A DNA stretch of 64,000 bases from Microcebus murinus (Eukaryota; Chordata; Mammalia; Primates; Cheirogaleidae). The stretch covers positions 31,055,501-31,119,500 of the forward strand of contig NC_134117.1 of NCBI RefSeq assembly GCF_040939455.1, written 5' to 3'. Both the position numbers and the translations under genes were made by a program. The stretch's first letter is position 1. Each line of letters starts with the position of its first letter. Below, in pieces: positions 35,285-45,884 of this stretch. The notes under the pieces are model-generated. The model worked only from the letters and a program-made list of their open reading frames with translations. It was not told the origin of the DNA and did not search any database.

Positions 35285-36115
35285 TTGTCTTTTTAGAAGA
35301 GGGGGTGCCATCTCGGGTCTATTATGGAGAGTACTGGGGTCAAATGGTTTGAAGGAACTGGCCAAACACCACCCAAGCCCCATGAACGACCTCCCAACTT
35401 ACAGTGGCAGCATGCTCTCTCCGTCCCTTCACCTCCACCCCCATCCCCGACCATCCCTGACAGACAGAGGCTAGATTCCTTCCAGTCCATGTGTAAACCC
35501 CTGCCTGGGAAGGACTGGGGCCTCTGAAAGGCAGGAACAGAGCTCCAGGGTCTTGATGGGGCACTTCTTTCCTTCCTGGCCCACTGCAGCAGGTAGCAGT
35601 CCCAGGTGCTCCCTTGTTCATACAGAATGTCTGGAAACTTCCCCAAGGTTTGTAACAGCCAGTTGACATGGGGAGCCAGGGACAAGGAGACGCAAACATG
35701 ACCCTTCTTTGTCTTTCAGACCAAGTCTGTGGAGGCAACAAGCATGGATCTCTGGGTTCACAGGACTGAAAAAGACTCTTTTGAATTTCAAAGGAAAATC
35801 CTGATTTGGTCCTAGGTATTGCACAAAAGAGCTGGCTCCAAGCTCCAAGGGTTGGGGGAGGACAACTAATAAGCCTGCACTGGGTCTGGGGAAGGAGAGA
35901 AGGAGTCATCAGGAGTGGGTGGAAATGGCCTTCCTTCATTTATCATCCAGGGAGTCATTCAGGAAACATGTGTTGACCACTTACTGCCAGAGAACTCTGG
36001 ACTGGGGTCCAGGGTGGGAGGTGGGGGCTTGCAGAGAAGACCACCGAGAGAATGTGGAACTAAGCTCAGGCCTAAAGGCTGGATAGGAGTTAGCCAAGTA
36101 GAGAGGGATGTTCTG
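35285..36115. other. Intronic sequence, nothing recognised
   Basis: Moderately GC-rich. The 199-codon minus-strand open frame (35340-35939) is judged spurious. Confidence 0.4.
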
Positions 36116-36117
36116 CA

Positions 36118-36410
36118 CCAGGGGTAGGCATACTTTTGCTGTAAAGGGCCAGATGATAAATATAGTCTTTGCAGGTCACACAGTATCTGCTGCAGCTACT
36201 CAACTCTGCCATTACTGCAAGAAAGCAGCAGTGGACAATACACAAAGCAATGAGTGTGGCTGTGCTCCAGTAACCTTTCTTTATGAACACTAAAATTTAA
36301 CGTTCACATAATTTTCACATGTCATGAAATAGTATTCTTCTTTTGATTTTTTGACCATTTAAAAATGCAGAAGCCACTCTTAGCTCATATTTTAAGAACA
36401 TCTGTATAGA
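36118..36410 (+). mobile_element. MER1-type hAT-Charlie element, 3'-truncated
   Basis: Starts CAGGGGTAGGCATACTTTTG, continues GTAAAGGGCCAGATGATAAA, CAGCTACTCAACTCTGCCAT, TCACATGTCATGAAATAGTA and TTTTTTGACCATTTAAAAAT in MER1 order. The matching right terminus is missing. Confidence 0.8.
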
Positions 36411-36541
36411 GGTTGTGGAGGTTTAGTCAATGACGTTCCTGAACTAGGAAGATGACATTCATTTCTAAACCACAGACTCACTCAGACTCTTGTACCCAAG
36501 TCTAGGACCAGGATGACACAAGAGCTGCCCAGAGCTCAAAA

Positions 36542-36612
36542 TTTAAGGAGGCACTCACCAATAAGTATAGGGTTGATCCTTGTGAGACTCTGAGAGAGAG
36601 TGCCTCCTTAAA
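36542..36612. other. Perfect 15-bp inverted repeat (hairpin-forming)
   Basis: TTTAAGGAGGCACTC (36542-36556) and its exact complement GAGTGCCTCCTTAAA (36598-36612) are separated by 41 nt. No known repeat family recognised around it. Confidence 0.9.
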
Positions 36613-36614
36613 CT

Positions 36615-37070
36615 TAGTACCCCAGGGACCTCACTTGTTTTACCCTAGCGCTTGGCCCTGCTTGTACCTGTGCAGAATGGAGCACATTATTATGAAGTGG
36701 TGACCTCCTCTTCAACCATCACTGTGTTGGATGCCTTCGTTGTGATGTACAGACCGACAATCTGACCCCCAGCTTCTGCTCTGGGGTGCAGAATTTGGAA
36801 AATAAGAAAAAAGATCTATATAATAAAAAGTTTAAGCAGAAAGGGAAAAGGGAGAAACAAATAAGCTATGCAGACTGCAGTTTGGGGAGAATCTGTGGGA
36901 GAAAGAGGATAAAAAATCTTATTTGAAAGTTGCTGCTGGCACTAATGTGAGAAAGACTGAGAATGAGATCAATGTCCAAGGAACATGTTTTAACAGGTTT
37001 CACTGTGCAGTAAAATTAAACCTCCTCTGCCACTTCCTTGACTTTCATTCATTATATCTAGATCCATGCT
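36615..37070. other. Intronic sequence, nothing recognised
   Basis: No repeat or gene recognised. Confidence 0.4.
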
Positions 37071-37074
37071 ATAC

Positions 37075-38030
37075 CTACATCTAAATATACACTGCAAATC
37101 ATATATCTGATAATGGACTTATGTGCAGAATATACAAAGAACTCTAAAATAAAAAGACCACTCAATTTAAAAATGGGAAAAGGATTTGACTGGACATTTC
37201 TCCAAAGTTGTACAAATGGCTAACAGCAGATGAAAAGATGTTCAGCATCATCTGCTGTCAGGAAAACGCAAATCAAAACAACAATGAAATATTAGTTCAC
37301 ACCCTCTAGGATGGCTATGAGTAAAAAGACAGACAATAAAAAATGTTGGTCAGGATGTGGAGAAATCAGAACCTTCATGTATTGCTGGTGGGAATGTAAA
37401 ATGGTACAGCTGCTTTGGAAAACAGTCTGGCAGTTCCTCAGAAGATCAAACACAGAGTTATCCTATGAGCCAGCAATTCTACTCCTGAGTATATATCCAG
37501 GAGAAATGGAAACATATGTCCTCATAAAAACTACTACATGAATGCTCACAGCAGCATTATTCATAATAGCCCAAAAGTGGAAAATAACCCAATGTCCAAT
37601 AATTGATGAATAGACAAATAAAATAAAATGTGACATATCCATACAATGAAATATTATTCAGCAGTAAAAAGTAATGAAGTACTGATCCATGCTACACCAT
37701 GGATTATGCTAAGTGAAAGAAGCCAGTGCAAGACCACATACCGTATGAGTTCATTCATATGAAAGTCCAGAATAGGAGAATCTGTAGCTATAGAAAGTAG
37801 ATTTGTCATTGCTTAGGGCTAGCGAAGGAGGAAAAGGGTGGGGAGTTAAAAGGATGACTGCTAAAGGGTATGGGGGTTTCTTTTTGAGGTCATGAAAATG
37901 TTCTAAAATTGACTGTGGTGATGCTTGCACATACCTGTGAATGTATCAAAAACCATTGAATTGTACACTTCAAATGGGTCAATTGTATGGTATGTGAATT
38001 GTTATCTCAATAAAGCTGTTAAAAAAAAAG
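37075..38030 (+). repeat. L1 3' end (L1M class)
   Basis: A continuous stretch in L1 order: CTGATAATGGACTTATGTGC, AAATGGGAAAAGGATTTGAC, TGTATTGCTGGTGGGAATGT, CAATTCTACTCCTGAGTATA, GCAGCATTATTCATAATAGC, and the end TGTGAATTGTTATCTCAATA with an A-rich tail at 38022-38038. Confidence 0.92.
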
Positions 38031-38039
38031 AAAAAGAAA

Positions 38040-40560
38040 TCAAAGCATTTCCCCCTCCCCTCCAAGGAGATCTGCTATTGTGTTTCAAAAGACCAGCTGG
38101 CTCTCCTTATTCTTGAAAAGTGATCATGTGGCTTTGTGTTGCTGAAGGCTAGGTTGGTTTTCTGCTGAGCTTTCTGAGGGTTTGAGGAGTGATGGCCTAA
38201 ATGAGAGGGAAGAGGCTGGGGTTCAGGGCAGGGGACTAAGCACTAGGGTTTAGTGTTTGGCTGCTTGAGCTCTGCAGGACCCATGTTTCATGTGAGGCTC
38301 TGAATGTGTCCAGGCCAGCCACTAGCACAAAGAACATTGAAAGGGCCACTATTTGGGTGTCCTGGAGCTCTTCAAGGCCAGAAAATGAGCCCAGCACCAC
38401 TATCTGACAACAACTTTTCAGAGAGGGCCCTGCCTGAGCTACCAGTTAGTCTAGACATGGGGGGGTCACAGGATGGTCACCCACACACACACACACTGAT
38501 GCTTCAAACCCTGGAAAGCTGAATCATTTGGTCACCAGGGTGGAAACCTCCCACCACCCCAGGATGCCTATAAGCCCTGTGAGGTCACTATACTTGAATC
38601 AGCACCCGCGGAGGAAGTCACTCCCGTGGCTCATGACTCTGCAGAGGTCACTCTATGGGCAGCCGAGTGGCTCCTCTGTGAAATGCAGTGTGTGGGTGAG
38701 ATCAGGGCTCCACCTCACGGTCTTATCCTTGCCCCTGGCTCTGATTCTTTTCAGGCCACGTAGCCCATTGTAAGGGATGAGTCCTCTACAGCTGCTAGTT
38801 CCCATTAGGCAGGACATTTTGGGGAAAGATAAAAAATAACAGTCCTAATGCGGATACTGTCCCAGGGCTACCATGAGAATAACAGCAGCCACCAGTGCAT
38901 CTGCCTTACACCAGAGTCCAGGGTCAGGGTTATTCGTTCCATCCCTTAGCCACACAGCGGGTGCAACTACAGAGATGTGGAAGCCTAGCCACACAGCGGG
39001 TGCAACTACAGAGATGTGGAAGGAGATTTATCCTACACCGCCCCAGTGTAGCCAATCAGGACAAGTAGTCCAATCATCACAGAGCTGGCCCCTGACAGCC
39101 GTCACATTTTCCACTGACGCACAGACGTGACTGAAGTGCGCGGGGCTGGAGCAGGGGCTGCATTCCCGTTCACTGTGCTCAGCAGGAAGGGGCCGGCATC
39201 ATCCTATACCTATGGCACAAACTCAACACATGGAATGGAAGAGGCAGCCTGGCAGGTCACCAAGCACGGCCTTCTGGCTTAGCCTAAGCACCCCACAAAA
39301 TTTTAATTGTTTCAAGGTCCAAAGTGTACCCAAGCTGCAGGGCAACTAAATTTCGAGACCAGAAAACAAGACATGTTGCTATTTCAACAGCCATCCCTTA
39401 CCACACTGCACAGCAGGGCTCAGTGGATGTCTGGTCACCCATAAAAGTTACAACTTAGAAGACATATTTATTATGGGTTAGTCCCTTTACACATAACAGA
39501 CATTATCTCTCTCCTAGGGTTCAGCTCAGCTCCATTTGAAAGACATAATATAGAATCAAGGACACATACACCAACAAGGGTATTTTTGTGAAACACTCAA
39601 AAACTATCATTACCTCTTACATTTTATTTTCTATACTTGATAGTAAAGTAAGAAGAAGAAAGACAAGTATTAGAAGGAAGAAAGAAGCTAGGAAGCAGCA
39701 ATATAAAAGCTGCTTTGACCTCCCTTTTTAATTTAGTTTTTCTAGTCTGATTTTTTAAAAATAACCTTTTTCTTTATTTTTTATTCTTTATTTTTCATTT
39801 TATCTGAAATTTATTTATTTTTTTCTATTTTGCCATACAACTTCTTGTATTGTAAATTCCCCTTGTGGATCAAGGAAGGGAAATAAATGAAGCATAAATA
39901 CAGGAGCTGTTGGAATTCCTGCCCCGGCCATCCTCACTTTCTCTGAGTGCATGTGGCACTCGGGTTACATGAGCAATTCCAGCAGGGTAGAAGCAGGAAC
40001 TTGTTGCACTTCACATTCAAGATAGCTCTAGAAATCTAAACTCCTTAAAATCAAGCAGGGAAAGAATTCTTTAAGAGGAAAAACACCCTGAACCAACATT
40101 TAGCTTGACGACTTCAGCCACTTGCCAAAATATCCTGTCTTACTGAGCCAATAAATTGAAAGCAGAAGAGAGGGAGTATGACTGTAACAGGATAAGGGGT
40201 AGGCTTTTAATTTTTTATGAGGAGGAGGAGGAGGATACCAATACAGTTAGTCAGTCGGTGAGCATTAATCCTCATTAATATCTTCCATTCAAATCCATTC
40301 TCCTCCACACAGCTGTGCAAATATCAATTAATTCGGTCATCTTGACCAAGGCATCCAAGAAAAAAAATTTTAATGTGAAGCCAAAGAATTAATTGGACAA
40401 ATAACACATTCTTTAAACATGTGGGAAGGATTGTTCAAGCTCCCACATCATGGATTGAGAGACATGCATATCACTGTAAACTGAGCGAGAAGCCACCAAA
40501 GAGCAGAGTGAGGCGGAACGTGTTCACGACAAAGCATGGACTAAATGGCCGGAGTGGGAA
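38040..40560. other. Repeat-poor intronic interval with a tandem duplication
   Basis: No interspersed repeat recognised over about 2.5 kb apart from a short (CA)n at 38482-38497 and the 39-bp duplication at 38947-39022. The open frames are short. Confidence 0.4.
38947..39022 (+). repeat. 39-bp tandem duplication
   Basis: TAGCCACACAGCGGGTGCAA and the following 17 nt ending ATGTGGAAG occur identically at 38947-38983 and 38986-39022 (period 39 nt). Confidence 0.98.
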
Positions 40561-40564
40561 TGGT

Positions 40565-40722
40565 AGCACTCGCCCCTTGCCAGCACTGTGCTGAGGGCGG
40601 CATTTCGCCTAATGCCTAGGATAACACCATTATCCCCAGTGTATGTATCAGGTAATCAGGAACAAAGAGGTCAAACAGCTTGCCAGAGTTCAATGGCCCA
40701 GTCAGTGGCAGAGTCAGGGTCA
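40565..40722 (-). repeat. MIR SINE
   Basis: CAGCACTGTGCTGAGGGCGG, ACAAAGAGGTCAAACAGCTT and CAGTGGCAGAGTCAGGG. Confidence 0.75.
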
Positions 40723-40867
40723 CAACTGAAATTCAGGGTGACTAACTACAGAGACTGTGTTTCTAACCATGAAATTGTCCCTGTTTTCTATATACGTGGC
40801 CTTATGCTTGCATTATAAAGAGATAAGAAATATAGAATCTATTTCTTGCCTTTCATAAATTTATAAT

Positions 40868-41003
40868 CTGAGCTGGCAGCTCATGCCTATAGTCCCAGCT
40901 ACTCCGTAGGCTGAGGCAGGAGAATGGCTTGAGGCCAGGAGCAGGAGACCAGCCTGGGCATCATAGCCAGACCCCATTTCTAAAAATAAATAAATAAATA
41001 ATT
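40868..41003 (+). repeat. FLAM-type free Alu monomer
   Basis: GCAGCTCATGCCTATAGTCC continues directly into CAGCTACTCCGTAGGCTGAG and GACCAGCCTGGGCATCATAG, then ends with an (AAAT)n tail. This single-monomer order is that of the fossil left Alu monomer derived from 7SL RNA, not of a dimeric Alu. Confidence 0.8.
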
Positions 41004-41009
41004 TGTAAT

Positions 41010-42090
41010 TTGATTGGGGAACTAGGAGGGACACACCTGAAATAATCAGAGCACAGGGACAGGACACATATCAGGTTCTGCCTCTTGGAAAAAACCAATT
41101 CACAGGAGCTGGGGCAAGTGATTATAATTCATCTGTGCAACTTGTGAGGATTTCTACCAGATTCTAAACCAAAAAATAAGTTGTACAGAATACCATACTT
41201 TAGAAAATACTGATTAATTCCTGTTATGATGTGGCTTGAACATACTGAAAGGGCTCTCCCTTTCAGAGATCTCCCTTAAGAAAGGACAGAAGGACAGCCA
41301 GCCTGTTCCCAGCTGCACCTTAGGGGTTAATAAAAATGCCAACGGCCTCCTCCCAGCCTGGTCAGACAGAGGGAGTAGAAGTTCCTGGAGTCTACTCTGG
41401 CAGAGGCATGGCAACCTCTCCCAGCCTCCCGAGACTAAGAAGCAGGCAGGAGACAATTTAGATCATGTCTTTGGTCCCTTTCATTGGAATTTAACCAGCC
41501 TGGGGCCTCTGACTGATGGGAAAGAGCAGGTTTGAGCTAGAGACCAGCGAACGTGCTCAGAGGAAGCAGCGGCAGCACTGCGGGAAGCATAAACTGGAGC
41601 AAAGCATGGGCATGGCAAGAACGATTCTGAAATTTACACCAGATTCACACCCCTCACTGGGAAACTATGATAAAGGTTCTGAAGCGGACTGTTTCCATGC
41701 ACTCTGCTATATTTACATCTCTGTTGTGCTCTTAACGTTCACGAGTACATGATTTAAAAACTGCTGCTTTGTTAAATGAGATGACACGCTGCTCTCAGCA
41801 GCAGCTTCAGGGCGGGGCGGTACTGGACAAGTCACAGCGCAGAGCAGGACAGACAGGCCCGTAACGAGCACCTTGTCTGCGACTCAGGTTTCACGTAGAA
41901 TCAGGTGAAAAGATGCAGACACGAATCCACAGACACTGGCTGGGGTGAGGGGTCCGCAGTACAGAGAAGGGTCTGGAGGCGTTCACTTTTCAAGCAGGCT
42001 CCCAAGTCAGCCCTGATGTTCCTGAGAACCCAAGTAGTGTCAGGGGCTTCAGGGAAGAGCAAATATTCCCGTAATGTCCTGATCGAAAAC
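41010..42090. other. Intronic sequence with a small GC/CpG cluster
   Basis: No repeat recognised. 41809-41820 holds two overlapping GC boxes (GGGCGGGGCGG) within a CpG-richer patch (about 41780-41900). Confidence 0.4.
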
Positions 42091-42094
42091 CAAA

Positions 42095-42235
42095 GAGCTG
42101 GGTTTCAACTCCTAGCCAATATCAACTCCACAGAATCCTTAGAATCATCCTGGGAAAATACTCATGCTGTGGTCTACCCCAGTGATTCTGATTCAAAGCA
42201 CCCGGGGAGGGGTCTGGACACTGACTAAGTTAGAA
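42095..42235 (+). mobile_element. MER5A-like hAT fragment
   Basis: CCAGTGATTCTGATTCAAAG and TAGAATCATCATGTCTAACA are consistent with a diverged MER5-type element. Confidence 0.4.
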
Positions 42236-42394
42236 TCATCATGTCTAACATGACCAAGGCTGAGACCCCATAAACACCCACGAGGGGGACAACTCAATCA
42301 ACAGATGCAGAAATGAACAGAATTATCTTCTTTTAACAGCTTACTCTAAATTATATTCCTTTCTAGATCTTAAGAAACTATCAAAGAGTGTGAG

Positions 42395-42622
42395 CTGCCT
42401 GGATTACAATCCTAGTACATCACTTACCAGCTAAGTGACCTTGGACAAAGGACATAACTTCCCAGAGAATCAGTTTTCTTAGCAATACAATGAGGTTGAT
42501 AATCATGACATCACCATACGGTAGTTGAGATGACAGCATGACATCGAGTATGTAAATTATTTAGTCCAATATCTGGCACATGTTAAATGCCCAATAACTG
42601 TGAGCTGCCATGATTGATGATG
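42395..42622 (+). repeat. MIR SINE
   Basis: GAGCTGCCTGGATTACAATC, AAGTGACCTTGGACAAAGGA and AATATCTGGCACATGTTAAA. Confidence 0.85.
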
Positions 42623-42624
42623 AG

Positions 42625-43205
42625 GAGAGTGAAAGTAAAAATATACCAGTTATAGTTCAATAAAAGGGATATTTTTCTAGACTGTGTGTTTATTTTTAAT
42701 ACCAGGTTTTAAAGGAATTGTGAAGAACAGGAATGTGAGAGTTCAAGAAAGAGTTTCACATAGCAAATGACTGAAGGAAGTCGGAGTGTTTAGCCAGGAG
42801 AAGAAAAAAACTGAGAAGGCACATGGTAATGTCTTCAGATGGAAAGATCAGGTCTGAGAGCAGGTGGCTTGATCATGTGCATTTCTTAAAAAGGGGGGAC
42901 TGTGGATAGAATTCAGAGGACCTGGAAATTGGGATGAGAAAAAAAAGAATCTTTATTTTCATTAATCTCAAATGGAAATTTAGAATTTCCTCCAATTATG
43001 AATGCAGGCAACAAACCTCAGTAGTAGTAGTAGTAACTGTGATCTTCTACAGTTGTGGTAGACATCCCAAAATATTATTAATATTTAAGGTGGCCAACTG
43101 CATTGGTTTGCCTTGGTTGCAGGACTGATGGGTTTCCCAGGATGTGGGACTTTCGGTGCTAACACTGAGAAAGTCTCAGGTAAACCATACCCTACTTACA
43201 TTTAT
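42625..43205. other. Intronic sequence, nothing recognised
   Basis: Contains a short (GTA)n at 43020-43034. No repeat or gene recognised. Confidence 0.4.
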
Positions 43206-43210
43206 CACGG

Positions 43211-43509
43211 CAGTCGTTCCTTGGCAACTGAAGGGGACTGGTTCCAGGACTCCCCCTCAGATACCAAAATCCAAGGCTGCTCAAGTCCCTTGTATGAGTA
43301 GCATAGTACTTACACATAACCCATGCATATCCTCCCACAAACGTGAAATCTTCACTAGATTATTTATGCTAATACAGTGTAACTGCTATGTAAATAGTGT
43401 TACATTGTGCTGGTTTTTACTTGTACTATTTTTCATTGTTGTATTGTTATTATTTTTTTATTACTTTAAATTCTTGGACAGGGAATGCACTTATATGGAG
43501 GGCCAACTG
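43211..43509 (+). mobile_element. MER2 (TcMar-Tigger), second copy
   Basis: CAGTCGTTCCTTGGCAACTG at the left, AGATACCAAAATCCAAGGCT and CCATGCATATCCTCCCACAA inside, GGAGGGCCAACTG at the right. Same family and orientation as the copy at 8817. Confidence 0.85.
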
Positions 43510-43511
43510 AG

Positions 43512-44131
43512 ATTACTGGTAGTTATCACATCACTAGATACCATTATTTTATGTGTTAATAAACAAGCACCTAAATAGCCATATCACAATTTCAAAAAAT
43601 ATCTTGATAAATGTATATCAACACAATCTACCTTTTATAATGCTTTCTATTTCATTTGATGCATTTAAAAGCATTATTCTGAGTCCATAGGCTTCACCAC
43701 TTTGCCAAAGGGATTTGTGACAAAAAAGTTTAAGAAGGAAGAAATTGAGACCATTGATTGGAAAATCACAATTAAGTTCTTTTAGGTCTGGAAACCTAAA
43801 AATAATAATGAAGAGAATCCACGCATTTCCCACCAAAGGACACAAACACACAATCAAGAGATGGAGCCATTTGCCACTACTAGGAAACCTCCTAATTCCT
43901 CCACTCCTGGTAATACATCTATATGTATTTTGTGACTTACTTCTATTATTGCAGAATCAACTCAATCTTGATAGATATCAATTGAAGTATCTATCTCTCA
44001 ATAACTATAAATGCTTACCTTAAGAATAATAACTTCACAGATCTTAAAATTGTCCAAGAAGATAAAGGAAATTTGGATTTTTTAAAAACAGCACATTTAA
44101 AGAAATGATGAGAAGAAATTTGAACTCTTAC
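43512..44131. other. Intronic sequence next to the PLCE1 donor
   Basis: No repeat recognised between the MER2 copy and the 5' splice site. Confidence 0.45.
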
Positions 44132-45331
44132 CGGATACCACCGGGACTCTGACAGATGCCGGCTCCCACCTTGCCTTATCTCCACTGTTGACGGAGGTTC
44201 CATTATTCTCCCACCAGGTAGTAAAGGACCATTTCTCTTCTGATCAACGTAACTCCAGGCAACCAGCCCAATATGGCCAGAAGGCAGAGTTCTCACGATT
44301 GCTCTTGTGCCAGTATACACAGATTTCTTAACTTCTCTGTCATTTTTACAAAATCTCCTAACTAACAAAGTGGACCGCTCCTTTTTGCTTTTTAAAAAGT
44401 CTTCTTCTGCATCTTCACAATTATCAGGGAAGTCCTCAAAATGGCTCAGAAAGGTCTTGGCAGGTGGGCTGTCAGTAAAACCTTCCCTGCAAAAGCCATC
44501 ACTTGAACATATGTCAACCTTCTGGCAAGAATCTTCAAAGCACAAGTATCTGTCATTCAAAGTGTCACAATGATCACACTGCTGCTGCCCATTCTTATTA
44601 TCACAGTTTTTGGCCAATTCCATGAGTTTACAATTATATGCCATGCAGTTTTTTGTTTGCTTTCCACCAACACCAGGCAGTGGTACACAATTTCCACAAT
44701 TGTCCAATATTAGGTTTTCTGATAGGGTACAGAAAGTGTCTGACATGCCTCTGTCAACTTCGTAATGAAAGTGAAATACTGCCATGTTGTTGTCAGGGTG
44801 TGCTCTGTTGGGCTCTAGGATCGCCGACTGATTTCCTAAAGGACTAACGTCCACGGGAGATCCGTCTATTGCCAGTTGAATTCCAGGGAACACCTTTCTT
44901 TCCAGTGGAGAAGGAATTCCAGTTTCCAAACACAGGCCCTCCTCTGTGACAGAGTTGCATGTTTCATAAAACTGGCTCTGAGGGAGGCCATGCTGATGGT
45001 TTCTCAACATGTTGTTGCAGTTCGTGTTAAGGTTTTTCACAGAATCTGGCGTGCTTTTTTCCCAGCACTTTTCATTACTGTTCTCATCACTCACTATTTT
45101 CTCCCTTGCTATTGAGAGAACCTTGGGCAAGTTGCTGCCAGAAGATTCTTTAAGTCGGTTCAGTTGTGAGACAGTATGAGAAGTCTGCCCACTCTGCCTG
45201 ACAGTATGTGCCATTGGAATATTGATGTCTGAGACCTTTTCATTACTTTCATCCGCAGCCGACTGGACAGAAATCACTTTTCTCTGAGTCACAGGTATGA
45301 GAACAGAAGCTGCCATTTCTTCAGAAGTCAT
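44132..45331 (-). CDS. PLCE1: PLCE1 first coding exon (residues 1-400 of phospholipase C epsilon 1)
   Basis: The exon codes for 400 uninterrupted residues beginning [18 protein letters not shown] and ending SESRWYP. I recognise this as the N-terminus of the long PLCE1 isoform, a protein of about 2300 residues. PLCE1 hydrolyses PIP2 to IP3 and diacylglycerol downstream of Ras, Rap and Rho GTPases and heterotrimeric G proteins, and also has a CDC25-type RasGEF module. Its loss in humans causes early-onset nephrotic syndrome. All known catalytic and GTPase-binding domains lie after this exon. Visible here are a Ser/Asn-rich N-terminal half, a Cys-rich block (residues 201-281, two CxxC pairs), a basic stretch (about 315-337) and a compact block [17 protein letters not shown] (about 340-356). 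The ATG at 45331 is chosen over the in-frame GTG at 45346 because it has A at -3 and matches the known protein start. The exon ends in phase 0 at CCG|GTAAGA. There is no stop or frameshift, so the gene looks functional. Identity rests on memory, not alignment. Confidence 0.93.
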
Positions 45332-45383
45332 CTTGGACCAACACACAGATTTCAGCTATTTCTCTGTTCCTCCTCCCTGGCAA

Positions 45384-45443
45384 TCATGTCATGGTTTTAT
45401 AAAATGACTGATTATAAAAATAATCTCGGATATACAAGTCCAT
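45384..45443 (-). other. Possible upstream ORF in the PLCE1 leader (19 codons)
   Basis: If the predicted acceptor is right, the exon opens directly with ATG GAC TTG and runs 19 codons to TGA at 45386-45384. The frame differs from the main ORF (offset 112 nt) and it ends 52 nt before the PLCE1 start codon. An ATG at the first base of the exon takes its upstream context from exon 1, which is not in the window. Such a uORF could damp translation; this is inference only. Confidence 0.35.
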
Positions 45444-45445
45444 CT

Positions 45446-45880
45446 GAGAAACAAAGTGGCAGCCCCTTTCATTCACGACCATGAAGAGTCAAATAAACTT
45501 TCCCAGTTATAACTTGTATTACGAATACTTTTTTCTACCCCAGGATTTTAAGGTGGTAGATCAATTTTCTTTCCTCTGTTATCTGAAGCAAATTTTTTGA
45601 AGACTTTTATTTGGGATTGCATTCTGTAACTTCCAATCCATCATTGACTTGCAATGATTTAAAAATCCAGTTTGAATGTGTCCTGTTTCCTGTAAAAAAG
45701 GGGATAATGTCAAACACTGTGGCAGTAAATGAATTGTTAAAAAATAAGCTCATATAATAATTCTAAGCTATAGACCAATTCTGAGGAAGGAGTTTTACAA
45801 TAAGAAGTTAGTTTTTATCTTTTAAGTATTTATGCTTCTGATTGAACATTTCAGAACTTCTGCTTCCAGCCAAAATTGAG
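45446..45880. other. Intronic sequence upstream of the PLCE1 acceptor
   Basis: Holds the polypyrimidine tract of the predicted 3' splice site at its left edge. Nothing else recognised. Confidence 0.45.
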
Positions 45881-45884
45881 TAAC

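Larger units (their letters stand above)
44132..45443 (-). other. PLCE1: Predicted PLCE1 exon 2 with splice sites
   Basis: On the minus strand a pyrimidine-rich tract followed by TTTGTTTCTCAG forms a good 3' splice site whose AG is at 45445-45444, so the exon would start at 45443. The 5' splice site GTAAGAGTT starts at 44131. The exon is then 1312 nt: 112 nt of leader plus 400 codons. The donor is firm because coding similarity stops there. The acceptor is a best guess by eye; another AG closer to the ATG could be used. Confidence 0.7.

Noticed and set aside
35340..35939. 199-codon open frame on the minus strand
   Set aside because: No family resemblance, Cys/Trp/Pro-rich text typical of random GC-rich sequence, overlaps other open frames in all phases.
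44015..44131. Continuation of the PLCE1 frame past residue 400
   Set aside because: Sequence after CCG|GTAAGA no longer resembles PLCE1; it is intron read through to the first stop.
45332..45346. N-terminal extension of the PLCE1 frame from GTG at 45346
   Set aside because: GTG is not a usual mammalian start; the ATG at 45331 has A at -3 and gives the known PLCE1 N-terminus.
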